A DNA stretch of 64,000 nucleotides from Luscinia megarhynchos (GCA_034336665.1 CM067576.1:17318036-17382035); one strand, 5' to 3'. Positions 23,721-36,606 are shown, numbered from the stretch's first letter. The notes: generated from the letters alone by a model not told the origin. A program made the numbers and translations.

Positions 23721-24214
23721 CCCGCTCCCACCGTGCTGTTGCCGGGATCACTGCGCCCACCTGCAGGCACAGCGCTGCTCACGGCTCGGCTCTGCTCCGT
23801 GCTGAAGGATTAACAGCGGCAATCTTGTTCCCAGCCACCCTCCAGATGATGCAGCATAATAAGACATATAACAGCCCTTGGAAAAGAGAAAGTTATAGTT
23901 CCCACAGCAACTGTAACTCAGCCATACTACACATCTATATATATATATTAAGGCATAAATTTAACAACATATATTTTAATGCAAAATACCAGCGAAGCAC
24001 AAGGGGACAAATAACAGTGGTTGAGGGATCCATAACTTTTGGCTTTCCCTGCTTCCCACTGCTGGAATCTCCCCAGCAGCAGCACGGGGAGGAAGACGGA
24101 TCCATCCCACTTGTGGCCACTCCTCCACCTGCTCCCAGTTTTTTTGGCAAGGACAGGCACAATGGATAGGCCCAGACACTCCATCCATGAGCCTCTGAGC
24201 CACCCACAGACACG
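23721..24214. other. Gene-free spacer
   Basis: Includes an AT-rich stretch with (TA)n at 23934-23950. Nothing else is recognised. Confidence 0.4.
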
Positions 24215-24790
24215 GCATAGGGCATGGGGAGGGTGCACAGGGCATGGGGAGGGTGCAGAGGGCATGGGGAGGGTGCACAGGGCATGGGGAGGGTGCAGAG
24301 GGCATGGGGAGGGTGCACAGGGCATGGGGAAAGTGCCCAGAGAATGGGGAAGGGGCACAGAGCATGGGGAAGGTGTCAAGGGCATGGAGAGGGTGCCCAG
24401 GGCATGGGGAGGGTGCACAGGGCATGGGAACCGTGCCCAGAGAATGGGGAAGGGGCACAGAGCATGGGGAAGGTGTCAAGGGCATGGAGAGGGTGCCCAG
24501 GGCATGGGGAGGGTGCACAGGGCATGGGAACCGTGCCCAGGGCATGGAGCAGGTGCCCAGGGCATGGGGAAGGTGCCCAGGGCATGGGGAGGGTGCACAG
24601 GGCATGGGAACAGTGCCCAGGACATGGAGCAGGTGCCCAGAGCATGGGAGAGGTGCCCAGGGCATGGATCAGGTGCCCAGGGCATGGGAGAGATGCCCAG
24701 GGTATGGGGAAGGTGCCCAGAGCATGGGAAGGGTGCCCAGGGCATGGGGAGGGTGCACAGGGCATGGGGAGGGTGCACAGGGCATGGCAC
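24215..24790. repeat. 20-bp minisatellite GGGCATGGGGAGGGTGCACA
   Basis: About 29 units of 20 bp with variants GGGAACCGTGCCCA, GGAGCAGGTGCCCA and AGAATGGGGAAGGGGCACA. A block of about 120 bp is repeated (24321-24440 and 24441-24540), showing duplication of several units at once. Confidence 0.96.
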
Positions 24791-26030
24791 ACCCCACAGG
24801 ATGCCAGGGAACATGCGTGGCTGCTGCAGGGATTTCCCCTGCTGCTCATCAGGCTGAATGCAGAATGAGATCCTCTCGACAGAGTTCTGGCTTTTTTATT
24901 TTTCCAGCTATCAGCTGGAATTGCACAACAGGGATATAATTCTCGATTACATTTTATGAAATGGCTCAAACCCGTGTTGTTTCAGCTCGTTTTGCCAGGC
25001 AGCTCCCAGCATGGTGGTGCTGGCCCTGCCCACGCCGGGCTCCCCACGGCTGGGAAACCTTGGCTGGCTCCTTGCAAACAGGCTGCCCTGCTCTGTTCCT
25101 CACCAGTGGGTGCATCCTGCCCTGGCACAGCTGTTTTCCCTCCCAGGCACCCAAAATCCATCCCGGAGGGAACACACTCCCCACCCTGGGGGTTTAATGC
25201 ATGTCCTGAGGTGGCACAGCCGTGCCCGGTGGTGCTGAGGAGGTGGCAGCAGCCTCGTTGGGGACCTCCCCTTCATCCTGGGAGGATTGGGCATTGCAGG
25301 GTTCAGCTGGGCTCCCGGCTTTGTGCTCTGTGCCCAGGCTTGGCCTTCACCCTGCTGGGCTGTAGCAGGGCTGGCTCTGCACCCCGGTGCTAGCTCTGCT
25401 GCTCCCAGGGGGTCCCTGGAGCAGAATAAAGGACATAAAATGCTCTGCTGGCAGCGTTTTATGCCCGTGTCTTAACTCGACATGGCTTTATATCATCTTG
25501 ATATTGCAATGAGAGAGCTGAGCTGCGGCTGCCTGGCAGTCTGTGCTAAAAGCACCTGCATTTGCACTTCAATTAGTTTGCTTAATTGCATCGTCCCCTC
25601 TCTGGCTGCCTCGTGGGGAGGGCTGGGCTGGGCTGCTCTGCTGGCTGCTGTGGCCCCTCTCCCGTCCCTCCCGGGCAGGTCTGAATTGCAGTGCCTGGTA
25701 CAGAAACACGGGTATCTGTATGTATGTATGTATGTGCGGTGTTTACAAAGCAATCCCAGCTAATCTCTCCATCCAGGCAGGCTCTAGGATGTCCTTTCAG
25801 CAGGGATTTGTGGAGCTGTGTAGTTATTTCCTAAGAATGCATTACCCGGGGTTTCAGATGAATAATGTAGGTCCTTGTTCTGCAACTTACTTACAAATGT
25901 CGAACCTTAAACCACTGAAGTCAATGGATCTACTCGTGCACTTAAAGTTAGGCACAGGTTTAAGTGTGGCAGTAAATCAGAGCTGTGCTGCCTGCCCTGG
26001 TCCTGCTGGGGGTGCTGATGGAAACGGCAA
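24791..26030. other. Gene-free region; AT-rich unique parts and an ancient repeat
   Basis: 24880-24970 and 25430-25580 are AT-rich unique stretches. (TATG)n lies at 25715-25735. 25840-25975 contains CACTGAAGTCAATGGATCTA, then GTGCACTTAAAGTTAGGCAC, typical of an old amniote interspersed repeat whose family I cannot name. A related copy is near 28440. Confidence 0.4.
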
Positions 26031-26035
26031 ATGGT

Positions 26036-26492
26036 GTTAGAATTATGGAATGGTTTGCATTGAAATGCACCTTGAAGATCATCTCATCCCACCCTTGCCA
26101 TGGGCAGGGACAGCTTCCACTGTCCCAGGCTGCTCCAAACCCCATCCAGCTGACTTGGGCACTGCCAGGGATCCAGGGGCAGCCACAGCTGTGCCCACCC
26201 TCACAGGAAGGAATCTCTTCCAAATACCTAATCTAAATTTCCCTTCTTTAAGCTTTAACTCATTCCCCCTTGTTCTGTCACTCCAGTCCCTCTCTGGCTT
26301 CCCTGCATTCCCTCCAGGCTCTGGAAGATGCTGTCATGTCTCCACACAACCTTTTCTTCTCCAGGCTGAACAGCCCCAGCTTTCTCAGCCTGTCTTTGAA
26401 AGGTGAGCTGTTCTAATCCTCTGCCCATCCCGGGCTCCAGCAGCTCCAGCTCCTGCCTGTGCTGGGCCCAGGGCTGGGGCAGCTCTGCAGGT
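26036..26492 (-). mobile_element. CR1 LINE fragment, 3' end
   Basis: Minus-strand CR1: the 3' terminus lies near 26036 (ATGGAATGGTTTGCATTGAA), followed by GATCATCTCATCCCACCCTT, CACTGCCAGGGATCCAGGGG and the upstream CR1 portion to GGGGCAGCTCTGCAGG. Confidence 0.9.
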
Positions 26493-29400
26493 AAGGTTTT
26501 GCAGGCAGAGTTTACTAAACCTCAGTCAGAAAAGCAGAGATGGGGATGCATGGAGGGAGCCAAGTGGGAAAACCTGGCCAGACACCCGGTGTCACAGGAG
26601 ATGCTCCTGTAGGTGTTTGGGATGGCTCTGACCCAGCTGTAGGACTTCCTTTGCTTTGCTGCTTCCAAGTTTGCATGGTCTCACCTCTGGCATCCCTTCC
26701 CTCCCTCCTGTGGCTGCACCTGACAGCTCCAGCTCACAGCCAGCTCCGACTCCCTGCAGAGCCCCAGGGCGAGGTGCCTGGCAGGGGCTCCATCCCAGGC
26801 AGCGCTGGCCCCGCTGTGGCAGGTGCTGGGGAGGCAGCGCCGGGCTCTGCCCCCGCGCCCGGAGCCCGCCCGAGCCCCGGCAGCCGCCCCGAGCTGCACC
26901 CGTGCGAGGGCAATGCATCTCCCCTGGGTATTCCTGGCTCCGTGCGTCCGTGCTGCGGCTCTCCCCAGCCAGCGGCAGCGTGACGTGAAACCCCTCAGTC
27001 TTGCCAAGTGCCTTTTTTACCAATTATTGCCCTTTTTTGGCTCCCGCGCGCTGCCGATGGGTGGCACCGGCAGAGGAGAGGGACACAGCCCACGGGCACG
27101 CGGCAGGGGCGGCTTTCAGCAGAGATCTAATTAGCAGCTCTAATTAGCCTCGATTTCCTTGTCACCTGCAGGTCTCAGCTCCTGCTCAGGCTGCATTGCA
27201 GAGCCAGAGCATCGGCGGGGATGTACGGGCGGGGATCCCTCCCGGTGCCAGCACCCCGGGCTGGCACAGCCCCGCTCGCCCTCCGCTTTCCCGGACAGCA
27301 GCGCTGATTAAACTCCTCCCGAACCCTCTGGCTGGCAGGGAACCTCTCCGAGGGGAATCGGGAGTCATGGTAGAGTAAAAAAAAAGAGGGCACGGGGTAG
27401 AAGGGAAATAAGGCGTAAAATCACAGCTGGGCAAAGGAAGGAGAGGAAGCACTGCACGCTGCGAGCTCTGCTCTGCTTTTCCTTCCCGAGCGGGCTGGCA
27501 GCGATGCTCCCAGCGCATCCCACACAAGAACCAAAGCTGTCGGTGTCTCAGCCCTGTCGGGAAGCCGGGACAGGCAGGAGGGTGCTGGGGATACCCTGTG
27601 GACAAGGCAGAGCTGGAGGAATCAAAAGCGAGTCTGAAGCTGTTCTGGGAACAGGGAGCCACAGCCGCGTCCGTGCCCCCTTGGAGAGCTGGGGGGCCCT
27701 GGCAGCAGCACCGCGAGTGCTGGCAAAGCTCTTCCTCCCCCGTGGCGCTCTCCGGAGAGACTCGTGCTTCCCATGATTGCTTGGACAAATTCTTGTGCGA
27801 GAGCCAGCAGCTCTCCTCTTGTCTCTTGTAATTACTGTCCCAGCGTTCTCCTTGAGAGACACCATCTGCTACTCCTCCATCACCAGCCATCTCCCCCTCT
27901 CCCGGGCCAGCCCTTTCCCCGGAGAGCTCGGCTCATGGTGCTGACGGAGCAGCTCCCGAGCTGCTCGTTATCTCCATCCCATCACAGGCAGCTGCTCCAT
28001 CTCCTGATGCTCTAGTCAGGGGCTCGGGGGCTCTCCTGAGCCCTCGCCTCCCCCAGGGCACGCTGGCCAAGGAGCCAACAGCCAGGCTGGGGCTGCTGTG
28101 ACCCCCTAATCCCCTGTCCCCTCTGTCCGTGCCTGGCACAGCTGCTGAGGCCGCCCCAGGACTCAGGGAGAAGGGGGAATGCTCCCGGAAGGCAGCGAGA
28201 ACGGGCAGCCTGTGGTGGGCACAGGGGGACTGGGGTGGCACTGGGATGGCACTGGGCGTGTTTGGGGCTGCTCCAGCTGAAACAAATACTTTCTGGGTCA
28301 GAAACAAGACACGTTTCAGAGAGCTCTGGGGCTCCGAGGCAGCAGCAGCGCTCGTGCCCGGTGCTATCAGCATCCTGCTTTTAATCAACTCCAAATGAGC
28401 CTCCGGGGGCCGATTCTCTCACGGCAGCACACCGGAAACTTCCACTGAAGTCAATAGAAGTTACTCACACCCTCAGGCACAAGTCCGCGCTCCTGGCAAG
28501 CTGCTGTGATTTACGCCCCGTGTCGCAGGCTCGACCACAGCCAGCGCCCGCCTCTTGGTATAATTCACAAGTAAATGTACATTATATAAAAAATACAGTA
28601 AAACCATCACATTTTATTAGGGGAGGGCGCACGATAAATTTTTACGTCGAAGCTTCCAGCAGCCAGAGATGAAAAGCGTCTTCAGGAAAATCACTGCCAT
28701 GGAGACAGGTTTGCATCCCGCCGTATCAGGCGGCTCGTTTGTGGTTTTAAGGCATCTCATTAGAGCGGTAAATGATCTGTAAAAGGTAAAGCAGCATTTT
28801 TCTCAGTGGCTCTGGTGACGGCCAAGCTTCGAGCCCCCACGGAGAGGGGTGGTGGGCACGTGGGCCACCGAGCCCAATGAGACTGTGCCCCAGCCCCATC
28901 CCCAGCCTGTCCCCAGAGCCGGAGAGAGCACTCATTTATCCAAGCTGGCAGACATCCTCCTAAAAGCCCCGATAAAACCGACTTTCTCTCTGTTAAACAA
29001 AATGATTGTCTACAAAAATATGCGTGCAGCTCCTGCAGAATCCATCCCGAGCCGGAGCTGTGTGCTCACATCCCCGCTCCCCCTCGGCAGCTCGGCCCTG
29101 GCTCTGCGCTGGCTCCCAGGGCCAGTGTCCACCCTCGGGGCTGGGAAATCCTCCTGGCCCCGCTCCCCTCGCTGCCAGCCCGTGGCTGCCCCCTGGCAGC
29201 GTCTGCTCGTCCATCTGCGAGGCTCCGGCACGGGCTGCGAGCTGCCCTTCTGCTCCGGCTCTGCCCTTCGCTCCCAAATCCCGCAGCACGGCGCTGCCAG
29301 GCGCTGCTGGGTGCAAATGAATGGCTTTTAGGGAGGACCAAACACCTACGATCAGAAACTCTCGCATTGTTGCAAGGCCAGAATTAAAAGCTGCACCTGA

Positions 29401-29623
29401 ATTTGTGGAAGTGTTCCAGCGCAGCAGCTCGGGTTTCAAACTGCTGCAGAGCTGGCGAGGAGGGTCCCAGCTTTTACAGGCATGAGGGAAGGAATGAAAT
29501 GCTTGGGACAGCGGGAGATGAGTGATTCTGCAGACATTTGTCCCTTCCCTTGGCGGCGTTTCAAGGACATCTGGCACCACCTGGATGGGAGAGGCTCAGC
29601 GAGGGGGGAAGATGGTCCCAAGA
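26493..29623. other. Gene-free region, partly CpG-rich, with candidate conserved elements
   Basis: 26800-27080 is CpG-rich. TAATTAG occurs twice at 27127-27150. 28440-28480 matches the ancient repeat at about 25905. 28560-28800 is AT-rich unique DNA with AAATTTTTACGTCGAAGC and similar unusual words. No coding exon is recognised. Confidence 0.35.
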
Positions 29624-29708
29624 GGGATGGGATGGGATGGGATGGGATAATGGGATGGGATGGGATGGGATGGGATGGGATGGGATGGGATGGGATGGGA
29701 TGGGATGG
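29624..29708. repeat. (ATGGG)n pentamer microsatellite, second locus
   Basis: About 16 GGGAT units with one GGGATAATGGG interruption, identical to that at 9617. Confidence 0.96.
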
Positions 29709-32700
29709 ATGTGGGCTGTGCCTGCAGCAGGGAGCAGCCTGTGGCAAGGAAACCCTTTGTGCTGAGCCCCAGGGCTCTCGTGCATCCCAGCCCAGAGCTG
29801 CTCCATCCCCAGCACGCCGGGGCCGCTGGAGGAGCCAGCAGGGCTGGGAGGGACCAGCTGCAGAGCTCAGTGAGGCTCTGCCATCCTCCCCAGCTCCCAA
29901 CAGCTCGAGGGAAGTTCTCTGGAAGCTTCCAATCCCTTCTTTCCTCAAGAGATTGGGTTTCACCAGCGAGCAGCTCTGGCTGTACCTAATGGGAGCCTCC
30001 TGAACCCAGCCTGGGCTGGCTGTAAAATAAAGGTGTGAATTATTTCATACACATTATCTTTTTTTTAAAAATGACTAATTCACAAAAAATCATCCCCATT
30101 CCTGCACAAGGACTTGTAGAATTTCTGAAGTGCCCAATATTTTTTAAGAAGTGTTTCTGACCTTTTTTTTTTTTTTTTTTTGGTGAAGAAAAGCTTGGCA
30201 GGGGAGCAGCTTACCTGCTCATAAATTAGCAGGCAAATTAAAGAGGTCGTACAGGCTTTTTTTTACCCCGCTCTTTTCTCCCCTACATTTAACCTAGCCC
30301 ATGCTTCTAAAATATTTGGGGATGGTAGTGCTGCAGTGGTGCTCCAAAAAGGGAAATTTGGGCCGAGCAGCACCTGGCTGTGCCCAACTGGCCTCCATCA
30401 CTTGGGTCCTTGTATTTCCACGAAGGGAAGGAGCAGTGCTGCTGCTGAAGTGCTGAGTGAGGAAGCCCAGGAGGTTGTTAAGGGCAGGATCACTGGCTCT
30501 GTGGCCTGGATCTTATATTTTTCCACTGGCTTTTGCTCCAGGCTCCGTGGCCCTCGGCCAGGCCAGGAACAGCCTTTGCCCTCCCAAGCGTGGTTGGTGC
30601 TGCCCGCTGCAAACATCATTAACAGAAGTTTAGCGTCTCATTAAAAAGGAGGAGGAGGTGGGAAAGGGAGCCTCAATTAGCGAGGTGAAAGTTAAAACAT
30701 CAAGAAAAGCTTCTAATTGAAGCGCAGCCCTGCAGGGAAATGCAAAGTCGCTTATTTGGCAGCCCTACAGATGGCAGGAATGTCACATTCTGGAGAAGGG
30801 AGAGAGAAATGGGGAGCTGGGGTGGTCAGCAGCTTTGAAGAAGTGGGACAGAAGTGTAGAGAGGGATGAGAGGGAAAGGAGAAGCTGCCTGTGGCTGGCA
30901 CCTCCATCCCTGTGGGCCCACAGCACTCCCTGCAGCCACCCTCCCCAGCCAGCAGCCAGGGAAGCCCCACGTGCCCCTCTGAGTGTGAGCAGCTCCCCAG
31001 CTACAGGACTTCAACTCAAAGAGTTAGGGGAAAATGCAGTTCCCTGCTAATCACATCCCATGTGGCAGCCCCAGCCAGTTCGTTGTGCCTGCCTCGGCAG
31101 GACCCTGCAGTTCTCCTCTTCCCTATTTTCACTTGACTTTCTCAACTTCTGCTCTTTCCTCTCCTGCTCCCCAGTTCTTGCTGCATTTTTTTATGCCCTG
31201 TCCTGTCCCTGGGGGATGTCCCAAGCGAGAGGTGACACATCCAGCAGTGGTGCTTTTCCACAGAAATATCGTCCCTGTCTTTAGCTTATGACCAGGAGGA
31301 ACAATCAAAGGAAGATTTGAGTTCCCCTTCCACATCCTTAGAGAAATCACCCCAAAAGCTCATTCCCCCTGCAGATGGGTGGCAATAACTTTGCTGGATT
31401 TTGGCATGTTCAGATTTTTGCATCTCAAGTAATTTCTGGTGAGCTCTCATCTTTCACTCCCTGCCATCCGAGACCCCTGAGTGCTGTCCCCAGGAGATGT
31501 CACCCTCTGCAGGAGGAGAGCACCTCAAGGAGGGGGAGGAATGGCTCAAGCCCAGCTTAATCAGTCTCGAGAACATAAATACTCCCAGAGGGAAGAGTTA
31601 TGGCTGGGAAGGTCCTGCAGCTCTGGAGCTTCCCCAGGCTTTATCTCAGCACTGAATTAGTGGGAAGCTTCAAGCTGCCACTCCAGCGAGAATGATGCTG
31701 CTCTGAAGGGCACCTGGCAACAAGGAGGTGGAAACCTTGGAGCTGCTGGAATGGAGGGGGATGTTCCCTTTGGCTCTGCTGATGCCCAGGGCTGTTCTCA
31801 ATTATATCCTGGAAAACTGGTCTGCAGGAGGAGGGTAAGAAAACCAGGATGTTACACCAATCTGAGAACCACAAGATCAGAGAAAAATGGGAAAAGTAAC
31901 ACTGAAACCACAGAAATCTCAGGGCAGGCTAGGAGCCAATCCAGTGCCACATTAGTGGCAAGTCAAAATTTAAGTCATCTTCTCCCCTAAAAGTCTCTTC
32001 TAGGTTTCATGCTCATCAAATCAAAGGAGCAAAGCCCAGATCTGAGCAGAACTAACCAGGCTGGCCCAGATCTCCAGCTCTGGCTGGCACACTCAGTGAG
32101 ATGCTGAGGAACAGCCTCCTCCTCCCTTTGGGGAGTTATCAGCAACAATGATTCAGTGAGTAGATTGAAACAAGGAATAAACTCAGAAACTTCAGTACTT
32201 GTTGGCTGATCACAGGGAAAATGAAGAGAAAGAACTCAATGCCTGAATTATTTGCTATGAGTTAATTATGCTGGAAAAGGATGATGGAAGATAGAGCAGC
32301 AGTCAAAATTCTCTGCCTTTTCCCACCTACGCAGTTTTCTCAGATCTACTCAAAATTAATGTGGAGTTCAATATCAGACCCTCTCAAGTGCTGGGGGAGT
32401 CTGAGCCTAAGCATTTTTTGATTTACTACTCTGTCCAGTAGTACTGTGCCTTGGTTTTTTGGATGTCTCCAAGATGTAAATCAGGTGGGAAGAGAAAAGC
32501 CCTGAGAACCCAAGGCCTGCTTCTGCAGGGGAGCTGAGAGCCCTCCCTGCATGACCCTGAGCACTGCACGGTAGGACAGAGCTTTCACCTTGTTAGACCA
32601 GCCTGGAAACAGAAAACCAGAAAGCAAAGGGCAGGGCCCAGGAGGGGGTGGGAGGGGAGGATGAGGCACACAGGAGCTGAGAGCTGCTGGGGACATTGGG

Positions 32701-33430
32701 GGCATTCTCTCCCAGCCCTGTCCATGCTCAGCCCCTTGCCACTGGCACTGGGGGAAAGGCTCTTCCCAGGCACCTGCAGGGGTTACACAGCTCTAATTTT
32801 CCACCCCGCTAAAAACTGCAGATCTCCCAGGAAAGCTGCTTTCCCATGAGACTTCCCACAGAATCCTGCACATCCCAGGGGGCTGCAGAGCACCCAGGAA
32901 GCTCCAGGGTGTATAGACTCAGCTAAATCCAGAAGCACACAGGTATTTCCCCATGGGAAAGGCATTACCTGCTCCTATGCACACAGCAGCTACAGTTGGA
33001 GCAGTGATGAAAACCCTGCTGGGATCAGCAAACCTTTAATTAATGTCAATTTTGCAGAAAATAGTGGATGTCCAAAATGACCCTGTGATGAATTGAGGCA
33101 CGCTCTCACACTCTGTTTTCTTTAATCACATGCATCAGGATTTATGGAGACATCCAGGCTGTTTTCTGAGCTTTAGGAGGCTCGGTTTTTTACAAATCCA
33201 TGGATTTTTGTGCATTTGGTAATGGATTTCTGATGGAATTTTGAAACTGGAGAGAAGCCACTAGCGGGGACTCTTTGGGGCATCGCTCTTGGCACCTAAA
33301 GAAGGGGAAAAAAATGGAGAAGGAAAAACTTAATGAAAATATGTATTTGTATAAACAATCAATGAAGACCGTGTTTGTGTGTTAAACAACCACCTTGAAA
33401 TTGGTCTGTCTCAAAGGACTGAGCAATTGC
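29709..33430. other. Gene-free region with candidate conserved elements
   Basis: T(18) run at 30163-30181. 30600-30770 carries TCAATTAG, CTAATTGAAG and ATGCAAAG, an AT-rich homeodomain/POU-like cluster. The rest is unique sequence. No gene or named repeat is recognised. Confidence 0.35.
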
Positions 33431-33435
33431 AGACT

Positions 33436-33660
33436 ACCTTAGCATGAATGATTTATGACATTCATGAACTTGGCAACTACATCAGTTTTCCTAAACCTGG
33501 CAGCAAACACCACCTGCATATTAAGTGAAGATTTATGATTTATAAAACTCACCTCATTATGCAGAGGAACACGAATTGTCTTATGTGTGCAGTCTATAAC
33601 TCCTGGGACAGATGAAAAGGCAGCTATGACACACAATTTATGTGTTCTTGCTGCTGAGGT
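33436..33660 (-). pseudogene. Relic of a Harbinger (PIF/HARBI1-type) transposase
   Basis: The minus-strand frame contains GVIDCTHKTIRVP, NEVSFINHKSSLNMQVVF and KTDVVAKFMNV. This matches in order the DDE nuclease core of HARBI1-like proteins (GAIDCTH.I.., NEE.F.NRK..HS.NVQ.V, ...IV..). It is about 65 residues of a domain normally several times longer. The Ile-Gly-Ala part of the first catalytic motif is shortened, and a stop follows where GSxHDS would be expected. It is a dead fragment; whether from an old transposon or from a HARBI1 gene copy cannot be decided. Confidence 0.65.
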
Positions 33661-34469
33661 GCTGAGGGAAAAGCAGGGAGAATAACTCGGGCTTTGAGCT
33701 GGGTGCCTTCAAAGCTGCCCACACCCCTCTCCTCCCCCCAGGATGATGCTGTGGCTAAAATTGCCTGTTCTCTTGGAGGAATAAAAAAAAAATCCCTTGC
33801 AAAGATTAATGGTGGAGGTCATTTGAATCAATACTCAAAACGATGCTCTCCCTCCAAAAACCACCAGGACTGGAAGCATCTGAGGGGCCTCTGTGGAAAT
33901 CACACACTTGGTGCTGAGCTCACCGCTCGTATTTTTCCCCACCTTGTCCTTTCCTGATCCTCCTCACCCAAGGACACAGGCTCCTGGCTTCAAGGAGTGG
34001 AGGGTTTTGGTCTGGAAGAGGCCAGCCTGTGGCTCAGGTGAGGGATGGGGCTCGTGGCCCCCAGCAAGGAGGCAGCAGCCACGTGAGCCCCGGGTACAGC
34101 TGGATTCCCTCGCTGAGGGTCAGGGGAGCATCTGAGAGGCTGCAAAACACACAGGGCTGATGGACTGAAAAATCAGTGACATGATCCAAGGAGAAAACAC
34201 CTCAGGCAGAATTCACCCCAATCTACTGCATGGGTTTGAGTGAATCGTGGTTGTGTGTCCTCGTTTCCCCATTTGCTCTAACAATACACCCAGGCAGCAG
34301 ATGCTGGTGCAGTTGGATGGGCAGTGCTGTGGGGGGCTCTCAGGGGGCCCTGCAGCTCTCTGGAGAGTGCTGAGAGCAGCAAAATCCCAGCCCAGGCCTT
34401 CCCCTGCATGCCCAGGGACCAGAGGACACAGACACCTCCCCTTTGCCTGGCTGGCGTGGGGCTGGCACA
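33661..34469. other. Gene-free spacer
   Basis: Unique sequence. A short A-run lies at 33783-33792. No gene is recognised. Confidence 0.4.
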
Positions 34470-35213
34470 GACTGGACAGGGGTGCTGTGCTGTCCCCAGG
34501 CTGCACAGGGGTGCTGTGCTGTCCCCAGGCTGCACAGGGGTGGCTGTGCTGTCCCCAGGCTGCACAGGGGTGGCTGTGCTGTCCCCAGCTGGACAGGGGT
34601 GGCTGTGCTGTCCCCAGGCTGCACAGGGGTGCTGTGCTGTCCCCAGGCTGCACAGGGGTGGCTGTGCTGTCCCCAGGCTGCACAGGGGTGCTGTGCTGTC
34701 CCCAGCTGGACAGGGGTGGCTGTGCTGTCCCCAGGTTGGACTGGGGTGGCTGTGCTGTCCCCAGGCTGCACAGGGGTGCTGTGCTGTCCCCAGCTGGACA
34801 GGGGTGCTGTGCTGTCCCCAGGCTGGACAGGGGTGGCTGTGCTGTCCCCAGACTGGACAGGGGTGGCTGTGCTGTCCCCAGGCTGCACAGGGGTGCTGTG
34901 CTGTCCCCAGGCTGCACAGGGGTGCTGTGCTGTCCCCAGCTGGACAGGGGTGCTGTGCTGTCCCCAGGCTGCACAGGGGTGCTGTGCTGTCCCCAGGTTG
35001 GACTGGGGTGGCTGTGCTGTCCCCGGGTTGGACTGGGGGTGGCTGTGCTGTCCCCAGGCTGCACAGGGGTGCTGTGCTGTCCCCAGACTGGACAGGGGTG
35101 GCTGTGCTGTCCCCAGGCTGGACTGGGGTGGCTGTGCTGTCCCCAGGCTGCACAGGGGTGCTGTGCTGTCCCCAGACTGGACAGGGGTGGCTGTGCTGTC
35201 CCCAGGCTCCTGG
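34470..35213. repeat. 29/30-bp minisatellite
   Basis: About 25 units of GCTGTGCTGTCCCCAGGCTG plus CACAGGGGT, alternating one-base length variants (GGGGTGCTG and GGGGTGGCTG) and CTGCAC/CTGGAC types. The length variants shift frame, so several long frames overlap. None is a gene. A minor GCCACCAGGCTGTCACCCAG repeat follows at 35306-35352. Confidence 0.96.
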
Positions 35214-36606
35214 AGGGGCTGAGTCCCCACAGAGACGTCACTCCAGGTTGCTCCTGGAGCTGGCTGGGCGCCACAGGGTGTCACCCCAGGACAAGGGGTG
35301 CAGCAGGGCCACCAGGCTGTCACCCAGCAGGCCACCAGGCTGTCACCCAGCGGTGACACCCAGCCTCAGGGTGGGGATGTGACCCTGGCAGGCAGCTCCC
35401 TCCCCAGAGCCTCAGCAGAGGGAAGGGACAGAGCTGGGAGCAGCAGCTCAGACACAGCCCCTGAGCTGTCCCTCAGCCCTGCAGCCACGGGCTGAGGACA
35501 CCCAGGGGCTTTGGCTGCTCCTGCAGCAGAAAAACGTGTGTGAGGCCTTTGGGTCTGTAATTGGCTGCAGCACTATTAAAATCAATTAAAACTGCCTCCA
35601 TGGCTGCTCTGGGTGCTCGTGCCCACCCTGGGCTGCCTGGGGAAGGGAGATTCCAGCAACCCCAGCCCAGCCAAGCACCCCTGCCCCCAGCTGAGCAGGG
35701 ACTGCAGGAGCTCCTGGAATTCAAGGTGTGCAGGTCTTGGATGTGTCCTCCCTCAGCAGTGAAGGGGTTGGCTGGTGCCAAATATGTTTGTGGCTTGGCC
35801 AAGCCAGAAAGCTCAGCAGGAGGAGAGCAGCTGAGGCTGGAGCAGTCAGGATGTTTCTCTAGCTGTTCTTTGGTGGGGACACAATTCACTGTTTATTTTC
35901 TGCTGTAAAAACCTGCACTGAGGCTCTTCAAAATATATGTTGGTGCTACTGGAGAGGAGGGAGTTGGGAAAGTGAATGATTTTGTTTTCCTCCCTCATTG
36001 TGTTATTGCCAAGGTAGCAGAGAAAGAGAATTTCTTCTGTCTGAGCACAAATCAGGAATTCTTCCCCAAATGTTACCCTTTTGTTCACACCTGTCTCATG
36101 AGGCTGATTCCAAAACGAAATTATTGTAACTGTACATATTAAATAAATCACAGTCTCCACCTGGGCCACATGTGTTGGCAACAGCTGATCCAACAGGAGC
36201 TCCTGGCCTCTCTCTCCTGGCCCTGTGTTCAGGCAGCAGCACAGAGCAAAGTGTGTTTGCACAGAGCAGCTGAAGAGGCTCCCAGCTCTTCCAAAGGGCA
36301 CTGAAGAATAACAGAAGGAAGAGCAGGTAAGGATCAGTGGAGTGTTCCCATTGTTTCCAGAACAAAAAGCTGTGCTCCTCCTCCAAGACAAAGACGCTGG
36401 CTGAGGGAGTTTTGCATCCCTGAGCTGTGTGGGAATGGAAAATGCTGGTTCCTGCTGGTGGCAGAAGCTCAGAGAGCAGCTGGAACCAGCACAGGCGAGA
36501 GGACAGCGAGAACGGGCAGCGAGAGGAGCTGCTCAGGGGAGGGTGTGGTGTGGGGACACAGGGACACACCCTTGGGGCGGTCTGGAGGAGGGAGCACGGA
36601 GCACTC
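35214..36606. other. Gene-free spacer
   Basis: Unique sequence. 35880-36160 is AT-rich. No gene is seen. Confidence 0.4.

Noticed and set aside
22629..24169. 288-302 residue frames over the 56-bp array
   Set aside because: A unit length not divisible by three and lacking stops explains them.
34213..35382. Several 259-369 residue frames over the 29/30-bp array
   Set aside because: Overlapping frames on both strands made entirely of repeat units.
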